A stretch of 64,000 nucleotides of DNA from Mesodorylaimus sp. YZB2_4 (lineage: Eukaryota; Nematoda; Enoplea; Dorylaimida; Dorylaimidae). Made by a program: the position numbers and the translations under genes. The stretch spans positions 186,001 to 250,000 of the forward strand of contig JASANH010000484.1 of NCBI GenBank assembly GCA_030248295.1, read 5' to 3'. The notes under the pieces were generated by a model. That model worked only from the letters and a program-made list of their open reading frames with translations, did no database searches and was not told the DNA's origin. This document shows positions 1 through 12,073 of the stretch, piece after piece (the first letter of the stretch is position 1; the number at the start of each line of letters is the position of its first letter).

Positions 1-110
1 TCCCTTTGGCGCACGAATATTATTTCGTCAATGAAGCGACACAATTGCAGACAATTCCAAGTAACAAAACCATAAAACCACCTTCTTTAGCCCTCTGTAT
101 CCCTCATTAG

Positions 111-1071
111 TCCACCATCTTTTACATTATTGAAACTTTTTGTGAAGATGATCGAGCGGGAACGACTGAATGGGAAAAAACAATTACTAGAGTTGTTGAT
201 GATTTAGGCGAAAACGCTTTTGACATACGCCGCGACAATCTAAGTCTGAAGTGCGAAGGCAAATGGCCAACAGCCACGACGCTGTTTAGGAACCTGACAC
301 AACTCGATCTTGTAAGGGCGAGCCAATTTCTAAACACACCCAATGCCGAGTGGAATCGAATTGTGCTAGACTCTGTGTGGGCTTTCTTCGAGGGCATCGC
401 TGGATTCTATCGAGATGGGGGCAAGAAATTTAATTACGACACTTTCGAAACTGATACTATTCTAGCTGAGAAAAAAATTATTGATGAATTCTATGGAAGC
501 ATTATTCGATTTCTCTGCGATTACATGTATTTCGGGGGACCTGATGGAACTTGCGACGAGTGTCTGGAAATATTGACAAATGAACCGCCTTATCCCTTCG
601 GAGAGATTTTCTGTTTTAAATTGCCCTTTACTTGTGATGGGGCCATAGTTGATGTAGAATCGATACAAAAGGTCATCTCTGTGGGCTTTGTCCCTTCTCA
701 AAATAAGCAAGGCTTACATCATTTTTGCGGACACGGGAATAGTCACCTGGCCACTGGGGCATATCTCCAAAAGTGCTACGCTAGCAGCGTCCGACTCGGA
801 TGAATCACTGTCCAATGCTATTGAAGTCCTGAATCCAAGGTATCAGGCCATTTCCAGTGTTCGAGGTAAGAATAGCAAAACCAAGCAAGGTATCGGATAC
901 TACAAAAAGTGGAAGCGAAAGAACTTTAGGAATTCGAACATGGCGGGCTTAGAGCTGAATATAAAAAATGCGGAAGAGGGGAATTTGCATCAAAGTGTCC
1001 ACGAAATAGAACGCAGATTGCTGAAAGAGATTATTGATATTAGAAATGATAGAAAATCATTTGACGGTTGA
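111..1071 (+). CDS. Unrecognised gene fragment (3' part)
   Basis: An open frame begins at 111 directly after a pyrimidine-rich AG acceptor and runs to a stop at 801-803. A second coding-like frame, shifted by one, covers about 688-1071 and ends in a charged, lysine/arginine-rich tail. The two are probably consecutive exons. No single donor is convincing, but GTGATG at 634 joined to the AG at 742 would restore the frame. The first frame has many cysteines in its later part (a CDECLEI motif) and no signal peptide, since the 5' end is missing. I do not recognise a family. The gene starts outside or near the left edge of the window, so its function is unknown. Confidence 0.4.
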
Positions 1072-3603
1072 ATCAAAGCAGTGAATTTTTTTATCAAAAT
1101 TAGCAGCTTTTAATTCCTTTGAAACTGAGAGCAAAGCTCTCTCTGGAGACTTCACAGGTGAATGGTGTGATGTAATACAATACTTCTAGTACCTATGTCT
1201 TACCTGGTACATACGCTACGCTTGCTTTCAAATCTTTGCCTCGAAGTAGAGTATCGCATGTTTTGAATATCGATCCAAGAAGAGAGACTGCAGAGGATAA
1301 TCACCAGAACCAAGTTTATGTTCAGTACCACACGGCAGATTATATTTGGAGGAAAGTGGATGACTGCCGCAACAAATCGATCCGTCTGTAAAATTAGAGG
1401 AAGCGGGCATGATTTTGGGATTATTGGTTAAGAACAAAAAAGCTGCCTCGATCACAATGCGCATTTGGCGCGGAGATGCATCTGGTTTTCAAGGCAGCAC
1501 TAAGAGGAGAAGGACGAAGAGGTTGAACTGTGGGGATTACGGAGAAGACTCTCACGATTAGTTCGGAGATGGCTAGTCATATCTCGGTCTCGTCCCCTCA
1601 TTGAGGTTTCGGGGAGATTTGTATAGCGGTCTTTGCTTGTTGTATTGAGTTCTTCAAGAAAACGCATAAAAGTATTGCAGAATTTAATTATACCAATATG
1701 CAGTGTGGCGAGGCCTGAAACTATCGCTGTGGCTAAGGCTGCGTATGAGATTAATTTTTAATTTAGTTTTTAGATTATTAGATTGATTTTGTAAAAAAAA
1801 GCTACCTCTGCAGCTATCTATGGGGACCAGAACCTGAGGATAGACACTCTGTGTCAGCCATCAATAAGTTTGCCTCTGCAGATTCAGAGGGAGCATTGTG
1901 ATAAGGTTATTTGGATTTGCCGCGGGGTTATTATTTGGAGTGATCATCGTGTCTTATGTCATGGTCAAAGCAGGCAAGCTCATTAGGAAGTAGGCCTTTT
2001 TATTATTTGTCTGGGTCTCTCATTTTTCGGATCTTGACTGGCCTCTTTATGCTCTCGGTTTGCATGACGACTGGCAGGTATAGGCACCTGCATATTGATT
2101 TTTGGCTGCAATTCCTGCTTTTCTATTTGCACTGGTTGCCAACTACAGTCATACAAGGCATATACAGTAAGGAGGGACCGTATCTGTCCATATTTCCTCT
2201 ATATTGGAGATGCAATCGAAATTTCGGGTCGGGTTGACCTGACTTTTTTATAAGCATGGCTGACATGAGGGATGGTCAGAGGAGTTATGTTCTTAGGCAC
2301 AGCAAAAATTCCAGGCCTTTGCAGCCAGGTATACCTAGAATGCTTCCTTATATTCAGGAATCAAACGGGACTTGCACTCATAATAAGACCTTATAAGAAT
2401 TATAATCCTACACAGCTATGGTTAGTCCCAACCATTCATCAGAGTGGCTAAGAGCTGCTTAAGAGAAGTTAGAAATGGACTCTTGCGCAATAAAACTCAG
2501 GAAAACTGGTCATCTCATCCAGCCTGACATTCTTGGAACTTAGTAGAACGTGGAAATTCAATGTCTTGTTCATCAAAGTCCGCAAGACCTGAATTTTGGA
2601 AAACATGAAAAGGTTTCTATAATTGCTGATAGTGGGAGCTTGCCGCATTGCAGTATTTTTACCCGTTTGCCTCGATCTTTCAGAAAAATGAAAAACCCGA
2701 CCCAACCCGACCCGAAAATACCTGACCCGATCCGGGGTCTACGCAGGACGCCAACCCATAGCCAACAAATTAAAACATAAGCAGAGATTGACTTGATTTT
2801 TAGGCGTGCTACTGTGATTTGGACTCGGTCAAGGTTTATCCGTGGAAACATTGACTGTTACCTGATTTTTAGGGGTTGGAAAGAATGATAGTTTTGTCGG
2901 AATATTTGGCCGTCCACGCACGTCTTACCCGTATTTTTACCCTTGCGCGTAAACCCCCTCAAAAATCTGATGCTCTGCTTATCTTCACAAAAAAGGCGTG
3001 AAGCTTTTTTATCTGATTCTTTGACACTAAAGACAGGAAACTTCGTCGAAAAAAATTTCTTTTCCCACCCATCCTTACAAACGTACTCTGACTGAGCTCA
3101 TCACTAGTCGAACTAAATTTCCATTTCGGGTAAAACTGGTTGTTTGACGTGAACATGAACAAATCTGGAAATCGTTTGATTTCATTTACGGTGAGGCAAA
3201 TGCTGGACATTTTCTAATTAATAGCGCTATAGTGTAATATGATGGAGTCGCTCGAATTGCATTCCTGTTTTGCGACTCCATTTCTTCTGCGAGTATCCCT
3301 ATGTACGTCAAAATGAAATATAGACCTCATTTTGAAGAGGGGTTTCATTGTTGGATATTTAGGCCATATTATTTCGACGCTTTGCGGCCAAGTTGAAGGC
3401 CAAGTTAAAATTAAAACGCGTCAGTTGACTGAATTGAGCATATGGTTTGAATGTTAGCCAGAGTGGTAGTTTTGACTGGTTAAAAGAAGATATAAATATT
3501 CCTGTAAAAGAGACCAGCTCTGTTTGGGACCACTCTCCTGCTGATCGTGAGTCTTGTTGGAGGAGTAGAGAGCGCTTTTTTGCAATCGCCAGAGATCAGC
3601 CGA
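1072..3603. other. Non-coding stretch upstream of SOD-A
   Basis: I see no supported gene here. Short open frames have no start context, splice sites or recognisable protein. Two oppositely oriented copies of a CGGGTCGGGTTG-type motif lie near 2222 and 2697 and may be ends of an old repeat. Confidence 0.5.
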
Positions 3604-4849
3604 ATGAGTGCGCCTGGTGTTATTTTGATTGTGGTGTGTGCAGTTCGGGCTGACAGCACTCAGAGTAAGCAGGCCTTGTTTGGCCAAGTGCTTTTGATCA
3701 GTGAAAGGTGGTGGTTATTTGTAGGCCAAATCAACGCGCAGGCGATCCTTATGACAAATAGTCAATTTGGTATTAGCCAGCGTCTGGGAATCGTAAAATT
3801 CACTCAATACGCTGTCAATGACACCGTGGTGGTCAAGGGTGAATTGACGATGGAGACAAGGCGGAATCCTATAACCAGGTTGGGAATGCATGTGCATGTG
3901 TATGGCGACCTGTCGCAAGGATGCGATAGCAGCGGGCCTCATTACAACCCAACTAGACAGCATCACGGTTCGAGGACTGAACACGTAAGTGTTAGTGATG
4001 GGCTTCGCATACACTGATAATGAACGTGCGGTATTTACGTAAGGCACTTTCTACTTTTAACTTGGCCCATACAACCAAGGTGAAACCAGCCCGACGGAGT
4101 GATACTCCCATCTAGGCTCCGTGCAAAGGACGAATCAGGAATCAGGAATCAGGAATAGGGAATAGAGAATCAGGAAACTGGTTCCCGGACACCAGTCGGC
4201 AAGCCCTCCCTTTTCGCCCAGTGTAATCCTATGACGATGGTGGCACAGGATGGCCTCGTGTGGAGCTGCTCCTAGTGGAGACACCAAGAGGGAAGCTGCC
4301 GCGAGAACTGGTCACCTCACGGCCTCGTTTATCATAGCATGACTGCTGACCGGCTATAGGCAAAATGGGTTGGAAGTCCCGTGGGGGAGCTGGGACGGCA
4401 CGGCGGCCCAACCCACAAAATTTAAATAAAAGAAAGATGTCTAGGATATCTCACAATACAGTTTGGCCCCTGGTGATACATGTGAAGATATACGGCTCTT
4501 ACTCGTACATATTTAGGAACGACATGTCGGCGACCTGGGCAATATCGTGATCACCAGTCAGAGGGCCACCATTGAGTTCACGGACGATGTCATCCAGCTG
4601 GCTGGACCGTATTCTATCGTCGGAAGGGCTTTGGTCGTTCATCAGGAAGAAGACGACTTGGGAAAAGGAGGAACTGAAGAAAGCTTGCTGACTGGAAATG
4701 CTGGGACACGTTTAGCCTGCGGTATCATCGGCCTTACGAGTGACTTTTCTGAATTACCCCTAAAGTCTTCAGGCGCAAATATAGCAGCTTCGTTGACGAG
4801 TGTGTTAATTATCGTGTGTTCATTTATTCTGACAAAATTCGTACACTGA
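3604..4849 (+). CDS. Extracellular Cu/Zn superoxide dismutase (SOD-A), membrane-tethered
   Basis: Disproportionates superoxide to peroxide and oxygen, probably at the outer cell surface. Exons are 3604-3664, 3725-3984 and 4517-4849 (217 aa). The protein opens with a short hydrophobic signal peptide ([16 protein letters not shown]). Metal ligands are complete: H76 and H78 in MHVHVYGD, bridging H93 in [12 protein letters not shown]101, H110 and D113 in RHVGDLGN, and H149 in VVHQEEDD. The [10 protein letters not shown] motif supplies the guiding arginine and the disulfide cysteine. Unlike cytosolic SOD1, the C-terminus ends in about 20 hydrophobic residues after a small-residue stretch (KSSGAN), which suggests a GPI-attachment signal or a tail anchor. 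Intron 2 (3985-4516) contains a dispersed repeat. The frame crosses both introns cleanly. SOD-B at 12534-14367 is a diverged paralogue on the other strand. Confidence 0.92.
4080..4427. repeat. Dispersed repeat, intact copy A (in SOD-A intron 2)
   Basis: About 350 bp that match, with divergence, the interrupted copy at about 5620-6555. Shared blocks include ACACCAGTCG, TCGCCCAGT or TCACCCAGT, TGGTCACCTC, a TTATCAT..CATGACTGCT block, and TTGGAAGTCCCGT followed by GGCCCAACCC. It contains a small GAATCAG microrepeat at about 4133-4172. Its left limit is approximate. Confidence 0.65.
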
Positions 4850-5260
4850 ATTATTGTGCTTCCTGTAGAATTAAACATTAATGTAGATCCAAGATGATTT
4901 ATGTAGAGCACATGATAGTGTTCCAAACTCTGCAAATGCAGGGGTTTTCATAGACAGCAAAACCCGGTTTCATGTCACAAGTCATGCTGTCACCAAAATC
5001 AGTTGCGTGTTTAATATTGAAGAATGAAAAACGCGGTCCAAAGTCTGGTGCAAAAGCAAGTGAAAGACAACTTGGTCTTTGATTTGGTATGACAGTGCAC
5101 GAAAGTACCTATTCGTCCGAGAACTGTATGCGCGGCACGTCGGAAAAAATTACAGTAAAAATAAACCTGAATGCTCGGAAAAGTGAGCTTTTTCGCCCCG
5201 CCGAAATCCCACAATCGGAAAGCCTTCAACCTAATCTTCCGACTCGGCTTGTTTCTGGTG

Positions 5261-5381
5261 AGGGGCCATCCATAAAGGTCGACCGCAGCCTGGGGGGGGG
5301 GGGGGGGGGGGCTGGCAAAAAGTGGTCAGCTGCGGTCGGGGGAGGGGGAGGGGTAGCGGCCAATGGTCGACCGCAGCAAAT
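5261..5381 (+). repeat. GGTCGACCGCA repeat, copy 1
   Basis: It begins with AGGGGCCATCCATAAAGG and carries GGTCGACCGCA near both ends around a G-rich core with a G20 run. The inverted partner is at 6706-6829. Confidence 0.6.
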
Positions 5382-5885
5382 TTTTGAACTATTCATGACA
5401 AAGAAACACCTCTTATCCTCACCAGTAGTGCGCGTTCAAACCTTCAAAACTTTTTGTCTTCTCTTCTCCTTGGTCGTTCATTCTCGATAATGCAATTTCG
5501 GCTTCATCAGGACTCTTATTCCCAACTGGAATGGCATCTGATCCGAAAGGGAAAAGTTGGGAGGCGATGGCCAAGCTGATTTAGGCGTTGATCCGCCTTG
5601 CTGGCCCGCAACCCTGACTGGGAGGCCGAGGTTCTATTCCGACGGAGGACGGTAGTTTAGTAGCTTCTCGCTGGCTTTGGACACCTGGCTCGGGGCGACA
5701 CCACGTTACTGTCAAACGGCGGACGCCCACCCAAGAGGCAGAGAATTGGGAAACTGTCCTCAAACACCAGTCGAGATAGTCCCTAAGCTAACGATAAGCC
5801 CAAGCCCCTTCTCACCCAGTATGCCCTCGTGTCGAGGTGCTCCCAGTGAAGACACAGGAACCTGCCATGAGAGCTGGTCACCTCT

Positions 5886-6447
5886 AGGGATAGGTCGGTA
5901 TCACCTTTTTCCAGGATCTAGATCAGGGCAAGCCCGATCGGGATCGGGATTTTTTGTTTGAGGTCGAACAGTTTGCACGCACGAAGGAGATGAGTCTATT
6001 TTCCAGACCAAAGCACACTTTAGTCATCCAGGTTTTTTATCAGGTCGAGTTTCAGTCATTATAAATAAGCTGAAATTGATGCGTACCGTATTTCCTCGAA
6101 ATTCTCCCCGCGGGAGAAATTTTTTCAAATGGGTCCCAGACGGGGGAGAATAAAGTTCAATCGGGGTCTAGACAGGGGAGAATAAGCAGAGGGGGGGGAG
6201 GATTTCGAGGAAATACGGTACATTCGCAGTTTCGGTACTCGTCCAGCAAGGTCAGCCTAGGCTAAGTAAAATTAGTGTTGCTATCATTATCGATTTGAGC
6301 CGATGTTGTGTTGCCTCTTCATCGCTACTGCTTCATGGCAGATATGATGGATCAGAGTGTACCTGCCATGCTTATGCATATCATAATTATTAGCAGAATC
6401 CCGATGCCTCAATGTCAGGATCAGAATTGGGATCCAAACCTATCCCT
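5886..6447. mobile_element. DNA-transposon-like insertion, 562 bp, 10-bp terminal inverted repeats
   Basis: The left end is AGGGATAGGT (5886-5895) and the right end is its exact reverse complement ACCTATCCCT (6438-6447). It interrupts repeat copy B at a place where copy A is continuous. There is no coding capacity, so it would be non-autonomous. A 137-bp MITE lies inside it. I found no convincing target duplication, and the superfamily is unassigned. Confidence 0.6.
6084..6220. mobile_element. MITE, 137 bp, with about 19-bp terminal inverted repeats
   Basis: It starts TACCGTATTTCCTCGAAAT and ends with the exact reverse complement. The outer TA on each side could be a TA target duplication as in Tc1/mariner elements. 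The centre has internal G-rich GGGGGAGAATAA-like repeats. It is nested within the element at 5886-6447. Confidence 0.75.
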
Positions 6448-6705
6448 CACAGCCGCGCTTATCATCTCATGACTGCTTGCCAGCTAATATGATTGGAAGT
6501 CCCGTAGAGGACTGGGCCGGCGCGGCCCAACCCGCAAAACTTTTAATAAATATGGGGAAAAGTTTGTGGAGGCTTTTACAAAATAGAAATCCGCTCCATG
6601 AATCGAAAACGATTTGTCTTCGAAGGAGATGGCATCTTGTCGAGCTCGAGAAAGCATAGGTAAAACATTTCACAAAACTGCGTTTGGAAGGGGGGTATGG
6701 CTGAA

Positions 6706-6829
6706 GTGGTCGACCATTTTTGAGGGACGGGGGGGGGGGGTTTCGCGATAAGTGGTCGGCATGCGGTCAGGGGGGGAAGGGGGTCAAAAAATCGAGATTT
6801 TGTGCGGTCGACCTTTATGGATGGCCCCT
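6706..6829 (-). repeat. GGTCGACCGCA repeat, copy 2 (inverted)
   Basis: Read on the minus strand it begins with the same AGGGGCCATCCATAAAGG and GGTCGACCGCA as copy 1 at 5261, followed by a C/G-rich core and a second GGTCGACCAC-like motif. Confidence 0.6.
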
Positions 6830-7536
6830 AAGCTGCGTCTCTTGGTGACAGTACCACAGCACCTATCCATTGGCAATGAGAGCGCGATCGACTCCAACTT
6901 TACAATGCGGCCACTGCATCCGTACTTCGAGTTCTGCGGCTCGTCTTCGCCCAGAAAGGGCACGGCTTCTCTGTTCGCTCGAGGACAGTGTGACTCGTTG
7001 ATTTATGCTCTTATCTTTGCTCTCGCCGGGAACTGTTTCTCTTCTAAGAAGACGGCCTCGTCTCCCGCTACCCGCGTTTATTTGCGCCTCTACAGCTGGC
7101 ATAATCAGTACTCCGAGAAATGATGCCGACCAATCACCAGTTTGAGAATATTTTCAGGTGGGGTCGGTTTGGTTATCATATCCTATGAACTACTGTACTG
7201 TGTAAAGTACGCTTTGTAAAAACTTGACTTATGACACATAGGCTTAATGTTCAAAATGTTCATACAAAAATGTTCAAGTTTCATAACATTTTAAATTTTT
7301 TTGGATGTTTTGTTTTTCGGAGGTAATCGGTAATAGGTAATATCCTTGCTACAGTACACTTTTAATCCGAAACTATATTTTACCAAAACTGCAGCGCAAA
7401 ACAAAACAAAACGTGAAACAGCATATTTATTCATTATATCTCGACAGCTTTTGCGACCGAGAATTCTGGTAATTAACAGCGAAAAGCCTGTGTTGATATT
7501 AGTTGTCTTGATTCGATTACAACATAATTCTTCACA

Positions 7537-8292
7537 ATGTCATCGGGAAAAGTGGATTCTCCAAAACGGTCTGAACAGAAACAAGCGGGTGGCGATGCCG
7601 ATTTAGCAAAAAAATTAGATATTAATACTTTGGAAGAAGATGACGAATTCGAAGAATTTCCTGTCGAAGGTGAGTTTGAAAATTTATTGAAATTCCTATC
7701 AATCTTGAGGGTATCAGGGCCGAATGGCGCTACTAGACCTGGGTATTGTTGCACGACACGGTATAGGGCCTACCTATTTAGGCCTAAGTATATTTTTGAG
7801 TAGGCCTACATATGTAGGTGCACAAAAAGTCTAATTTTAGGAAGTTTGTACATAAGAGAAATCAGCCGGTAGTACGAATCACAAAAACTGGGTCGAAAAC
7901 TTCATTTTGCACTTAGTTAATGCTTTTACGATTAGGCGTAAGTGCTAAAAATTTTAAAATTTACCAAATGACTGTGGCCCTTTCGCAATTTTTTAAGCTT
8001 GCTTTTTCATCAAGAGCATTCTTTTGAGTTTCATCCCAGAAAAACACCTTTTTAGAATGGGTTTCGAAAGAATTGGGCGACGAGGAAGCGGACGATGTCA
8101 ACGTTTGGGAAGACAACTGGGACGACGATGCTGTCGAGGATGATTTTTCTAAGCAGCTCAGGTTTGTGAAACTATTTTTTAACTGTTCGGTACTCCTATC
8201 TTATTTTTGTAAGCAATATTTCTACTTTTAGGGCCGAACTGGAAAAGCAAGGCGTGAAACCGAGTGCCGCAACTGCCGAAAAGCCACGTTAG
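7537..8292 (+). CDS. SEM1: 26S proteasome lid / BRCA2-associated subunit SEM1 (DSS1)
   Basis: A small acidic, mostly disordered protein that stabilises the proteasome lid and also binds BRCA2, TREX-2 and other partners. Exons are 7537-7669, 8056-8161 and 8232-8292, giving exactly 100 codons (99 aa). The family core is unmistakable: LEEDDEFEEFPVEEW, then DVNVWEDNWDDDAVEDDF with the two conserved tryptophan-acidic blocks, followed by SKQLRAELEKQG. The N-terminal 30 residues are longer and more basic than in vertebrate SEM1 (about 70 aa). The gene lies tail-to-tail with MKS1, with only 145 bp between the stop codons, so the 3' UTRs may overlap. Confidence 0.96.
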
Positions 8293-8437
8293 ATTTGGTT
8301 CATTCAAAACGGAGTTGGCAATGTCAAAAAGATATAACGTCAAAACTTTCATTTCGCATACGGTTATTATGTAAAGCAATGTCTTTTCGGTCGGTTCATT
8401 TACTTTTTGATAAAAGTCTGTTTCAGTGAGTTCGCTT

Positions 8438-11400
8438 CTAAGCTGGGAAGAATCCTTGTTCTGCGTAAATATTGTCCCGAACTGCGATCATTCGTTGACG
8501 AGCTCGTTGAAAAGCTTCCAAAACTGAGATGATGCTCGAATGCGTCCCAACGCTGGCCCTGAAATGATTTGATTCAAAAAGTGTGATGGGTGGAGAAACA
8601 GAAGTACCAACCCAATTTTCTCCAGTAGAGCGCCATATCGTAGCTGCTGTTGCCTTTCGGTTGAAATGAACTGTCTGGAATAGAAGCGCAATTTTTTTAA
8701 ATTTTCTTAAAAAAGTCAGTTCTAACAAATTATCTACCTGCTTTGAAAAGCGGTATGGAATCTTAAAGTGGTAATACCAGACGCCTTGGTTTGGAATCCA
8801 AATTTACTTATTTTAGCGCCCTAGAATAAGAAAAGGACTGTAAGTGGTCAGGGAGCGGTCAAATGGAGCCTACTTCGAACCCCTTTGGAATCCTTGCATA
8901 GTCGAGTTCATCCAGTTCTTCCAGGCCACCGATGAAGAATCGACGAAGTTCACCTTGTCTGCCTGCTGACAGTGGCCGCCAAGTGCTGATCTGGTGATGG
9001 GAAGTGCCTGAAGAGACCATCGTTTAGTGCTTGGGGCGAGTCAGTGCTAGGGGGGGACCTGGTGTTGTGGGCATGGTCAGGTAGCCGTAACCCTCGGTGC
9101 GATAATGGTTCCAACCATCCCGCGACAGGACTTCCAGAAAGAATTGAGGCCACTTGGTAAAGTGAGATGGTGCCTCTGCCGCGTAGTGACTCAGGTTGCA
9201 GCACAATTCCAGTTCGAATGGGCATGAGAAATATGCGACGTCGTCCTGGAAAGAATAAAATGTGAATGGAAATTGTGTGAGCCTGGGAGGTTAGGGTTCT
9301 CGTGGCATGGAAAGATTGTTGGTCCTAAAGTCTGGTGTCCGATTGTGGCGTTTTGGTAGCTGTAACCCTCGTGCCTGGTGGGCCATGGCGATGGGAGAGA
9401 ATGACTGATCTGTCCAAGCTGCCAACTGTCAACCCCTCGGATTGATGTTTCAGCCGTAGGTATAGTCGCAAGACTTGGCTTGCTTCAGTCGTAGTCTCGC
9501 TGACTTTGGTCAGCCTTATTCTCTCCACGTCTGCCAGACTTAATTATGTGTTTCAGTAACTGCATAAGTGCATAATCAGGTGTGTTCTTCTCTTCTTTCA
9601 GCGTGCAACTCAAACACCGCTCCACACACATACTGTACAGGATTCACCCACACCTTATCGATGTCGGCCGTTTTGCAAGTTTGGGTCATCCCCCACAGTC
9701 CATTTGGCCCATTCGAACAATACCAACCGCGCGGTAATTCGACGAAATAGTGAACGAGCAGATTATCGTACTCGAAATTCTTGGCAGTTACTAAAATTCA
9801 AACCGTCTGATGTGTGTTGTGGCTAGCAATATTCGCAATTGCTTTGGAAGGCCATTGAGTGCTGGCACTCGGCTTATCGTGGTGGCAGTCCGCACGGACC
9901 TGCATCTTTGTGGTTGACTTCTATAAAGGGGGCAGAAAGGGTAGCTTCGACTCCCCTTTCATATTCCGTACACAACAATCACAAAAAAGGCGTTGCCGCC
10001 GGAGTACAGTGATCAAGAATTTCATAGTCGATATTTTGTAACCTTTCTTGGGCAACATCTGGTCAACCAAAAGTGGAGAGGTCTCGAAAGAAAGCCCAGA
10101 CGACGTTTGGCTGCTGTGAGATTTACTGCTATGCTCGTATTTGGGCTCCTGTTGGACTATCGGATATCAGAATGAGAGAGGAACGAGGAATCTCTGTTTT
10201 TGTCCAGTCGTGTTCGCGTGTGCTAGCCCTCGGCTCATGGTCTCATCTTACATCGCTCAACGAGTGCCTGCTGAATCGACTGGTGTATTCAGGACAGCTG
10301 AAATTTTGAAATGCGGCTCTCACAAATGGATCACGCGCAATCCTGTCACCACCGTTTTAATGCCCGCTTTCAAAAGGGGTCATATCTGCTGTAGCTACAC
10401 ACTTGGAGAGCAGCAATCAACCGAGTATGCGGCGCCCTTTCACCACTATAAGGGACAAAAGAGACACTACAGATTGTACCCTGTGTGGGTGTGGACCAGG
10501 TTAGCACCCTCACTGACGTGAGCTTTAGGCGTGGCGTAAAACTCAACTGGCCGCGCCCTGCAGTAATTATCACCAGACATGCTGCATCATGTTCGAAACT
10601 AACTTACGTATTTCTCCCCAAAAGAACACCTTCAACACTCCGTCTTCAGGCACATCGAAATCGGTTCCAGCCTGCGTTTTCAGAACGGATGCACGATAAT
10701 CGTACAAAGATGCTTCGGCCTTTCTCTGCGCTTCCAAATCCTCCAAGGTCAATTTGGGCGATACATTCTCTAGTGTAAACTGAAAATCGCCCAATCGACT
10801 TTTGATTCTGTAGGCTTGTTTAGTTTGATAATTGAAATCGGGTTCGACACTGAGTAGGTCATCATTGAATATCCTTATCGTGCACAGAACATGCTCGTCT
10901 TTGGGATCTGGTGTGGCTGCGTCTCGAGGACCGAGGTCAGCCATTATACGAAAAGTCTGTTTGAATTGAGGCAAAGTGTGAGCTTTCTTTTTCGCTTCCG
11001 AAGTTGGCATATCAATGATCGGATCTTGGTAGATGTTAGTCCTTCTGCAAAAGGTGGTCATGAGGTGGGTAGAGGCTGATTACGAGGCGCTGCATACCCC
11101 TGCGGCCTCGGTGCCACTCGTCGATGTCGAACTGCGGCCATTTTATCCACCAAAAAACTCGGTTTTCCCCCACCAAGTGTCATATTTTCGATTCTCTGAA
11201 ATACAGCTCAAGGTCAAGCTGTTGAAACTGAAAATGGCCTCGTCTTACATCCTCGATCGTTCCGTAGTCATCACCTTCGATATAGGAGAACAGGCGTTTG
11301 GTGGCGCGGCCGCCTGTTTGCCGCAGGCGTAGTATATCTTCGTGGTACTGCCGTTGGAGAACGTTATCGCAGTTTGCTTCATTGCCATAAAGGATGTATT

Positions 11401-12073
11401 CCCTCTGAAAAATGTGTAAATTTGATCAAAAATTCCGGTTTGCTGCTCATCGACCTCATCGCTCTCAGTATGCTGATCATATCTCGATTGTAAATTGCCT
11501 TTTCGCTTAATCTGGCGGTATTTTAGAGAGGAAATTTATGAGCTACAACGGATCAATTCTCAGATGATTGCGACTGTGAGGACCATTTGGTTATCTGCCA
11601 GTGTGCTCCTTAATTTGTCTTTTGGTTCAACAAAGATCATTTTCTCACTGAACCTGATGATCGGTCGATGATTCACCAGACCAGACCCGACCACGTTTAC
11701 CTGACTCAATGCTTTCTCCTGCCACTTGAAAGTGTATTGTTCAGTTTCTCTGTCGCTTTCAGCGTGTTGCTGATCGTATCTGGATGCTGGCCATTGTTCA
11801 TTGTCTTCTTCGCCCAATCCGGCCACTGCTGTTCGGTGACGAAGAAAGGCAGCCAAAGACGGCGCTGCACTTCCAGCTGCGGCTTGAATACGCTCTAATC
11901 GAACTCTAAATCAAACATATTTTCGGGGGTTTTCCATCCATTTAGGCCTTGTTATTTTCAGCTACTAACGTAAGAGAAAAGTTGTTTTGAAAGGTCCAGA
12001 CTCACCTTATTCTCAAATTTCCTAACGAGTCTTTGACGGTATAGAAGGCCGGTGATGCATTGGCTATTGCCAT
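8438..12073 (-). CDS. MKS1: Meckel syndrome type 1 protein (B9-domain, ciliary transition zone)
   Basis: Component of the MKS/B9 complex that gates the ciliary transition zone; its presence implies ciliated cells. Eleven exons: 12073-12006, 11905-11701, 11404-11249, 11195-11098, 11044-10608, 9790-9654, 9245-9059, 9007-8874, 8820-8738, 8674-8612 and 8558-8438. Phases fit throughout and give 562 aa, close to the vertebrate length of about 560. Diagnostic blocks: GNLRIRVRLERI near the N-terminus, WQEKALSQ, HEDILRLRQTGG, PSFLVDKMAAVRHRR, RIMADLGP and DEHVLCTIRI, then the B9 domain (about residues 305-475) with KNFEYDNLLVHYFVELP, GMTQTC, FFLEVLSRDGW, GYLTMPTTPG and STWRPL, and a C-terminal VLEAFQRARQRM helix. 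Introns 5 (817 bp) and 6 are larger; intron 6 contains a dispersed repeat. The start has no earlier in-frame ATG that I could link. Confidence 0.95.
9335..9540 (+). repeat. Dispersed repeat in MKS1 intron 6
   Basis: It matches 32598-32812 in the same orientation. The best block is GATGTTTCAGCCGNAGG, then TATAGTCGCAAGACTTG, followed by a shared tail of CCAGACNTGCCAG type. Confidence 0.7.

Larger units (their letters stand above)
5620..6555. repeat. Dispersed repeat, copy B, interrupted by an insertion
   Basis: The parts at about 5620-5885 and 6448-6555 together match the uninterrupted copy at 4080-4427. In copy A the junction reads GGTCACCTCACGGCC; here GGTCACCTC and CACAGCC are separated by the 562-bp element at 5886-6447. 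Confidence 0.6.
4850..7536. other. Repeat-rich gap between SOD-A and SEM1
   Basis: No gene is supported. The gap holds an inverted pair of GGTCGACCGCA-type repeats, an interrupted dispersed repeat, a 562-bp insertion with short terminal inverted repeats, a nested 137-bp MITE, and a 20-base G run at 5292-5311. An ATTAAA at 4870-4875 could serve as a weak polyadenylation signal for SOD-A. Confidence 0.6.
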
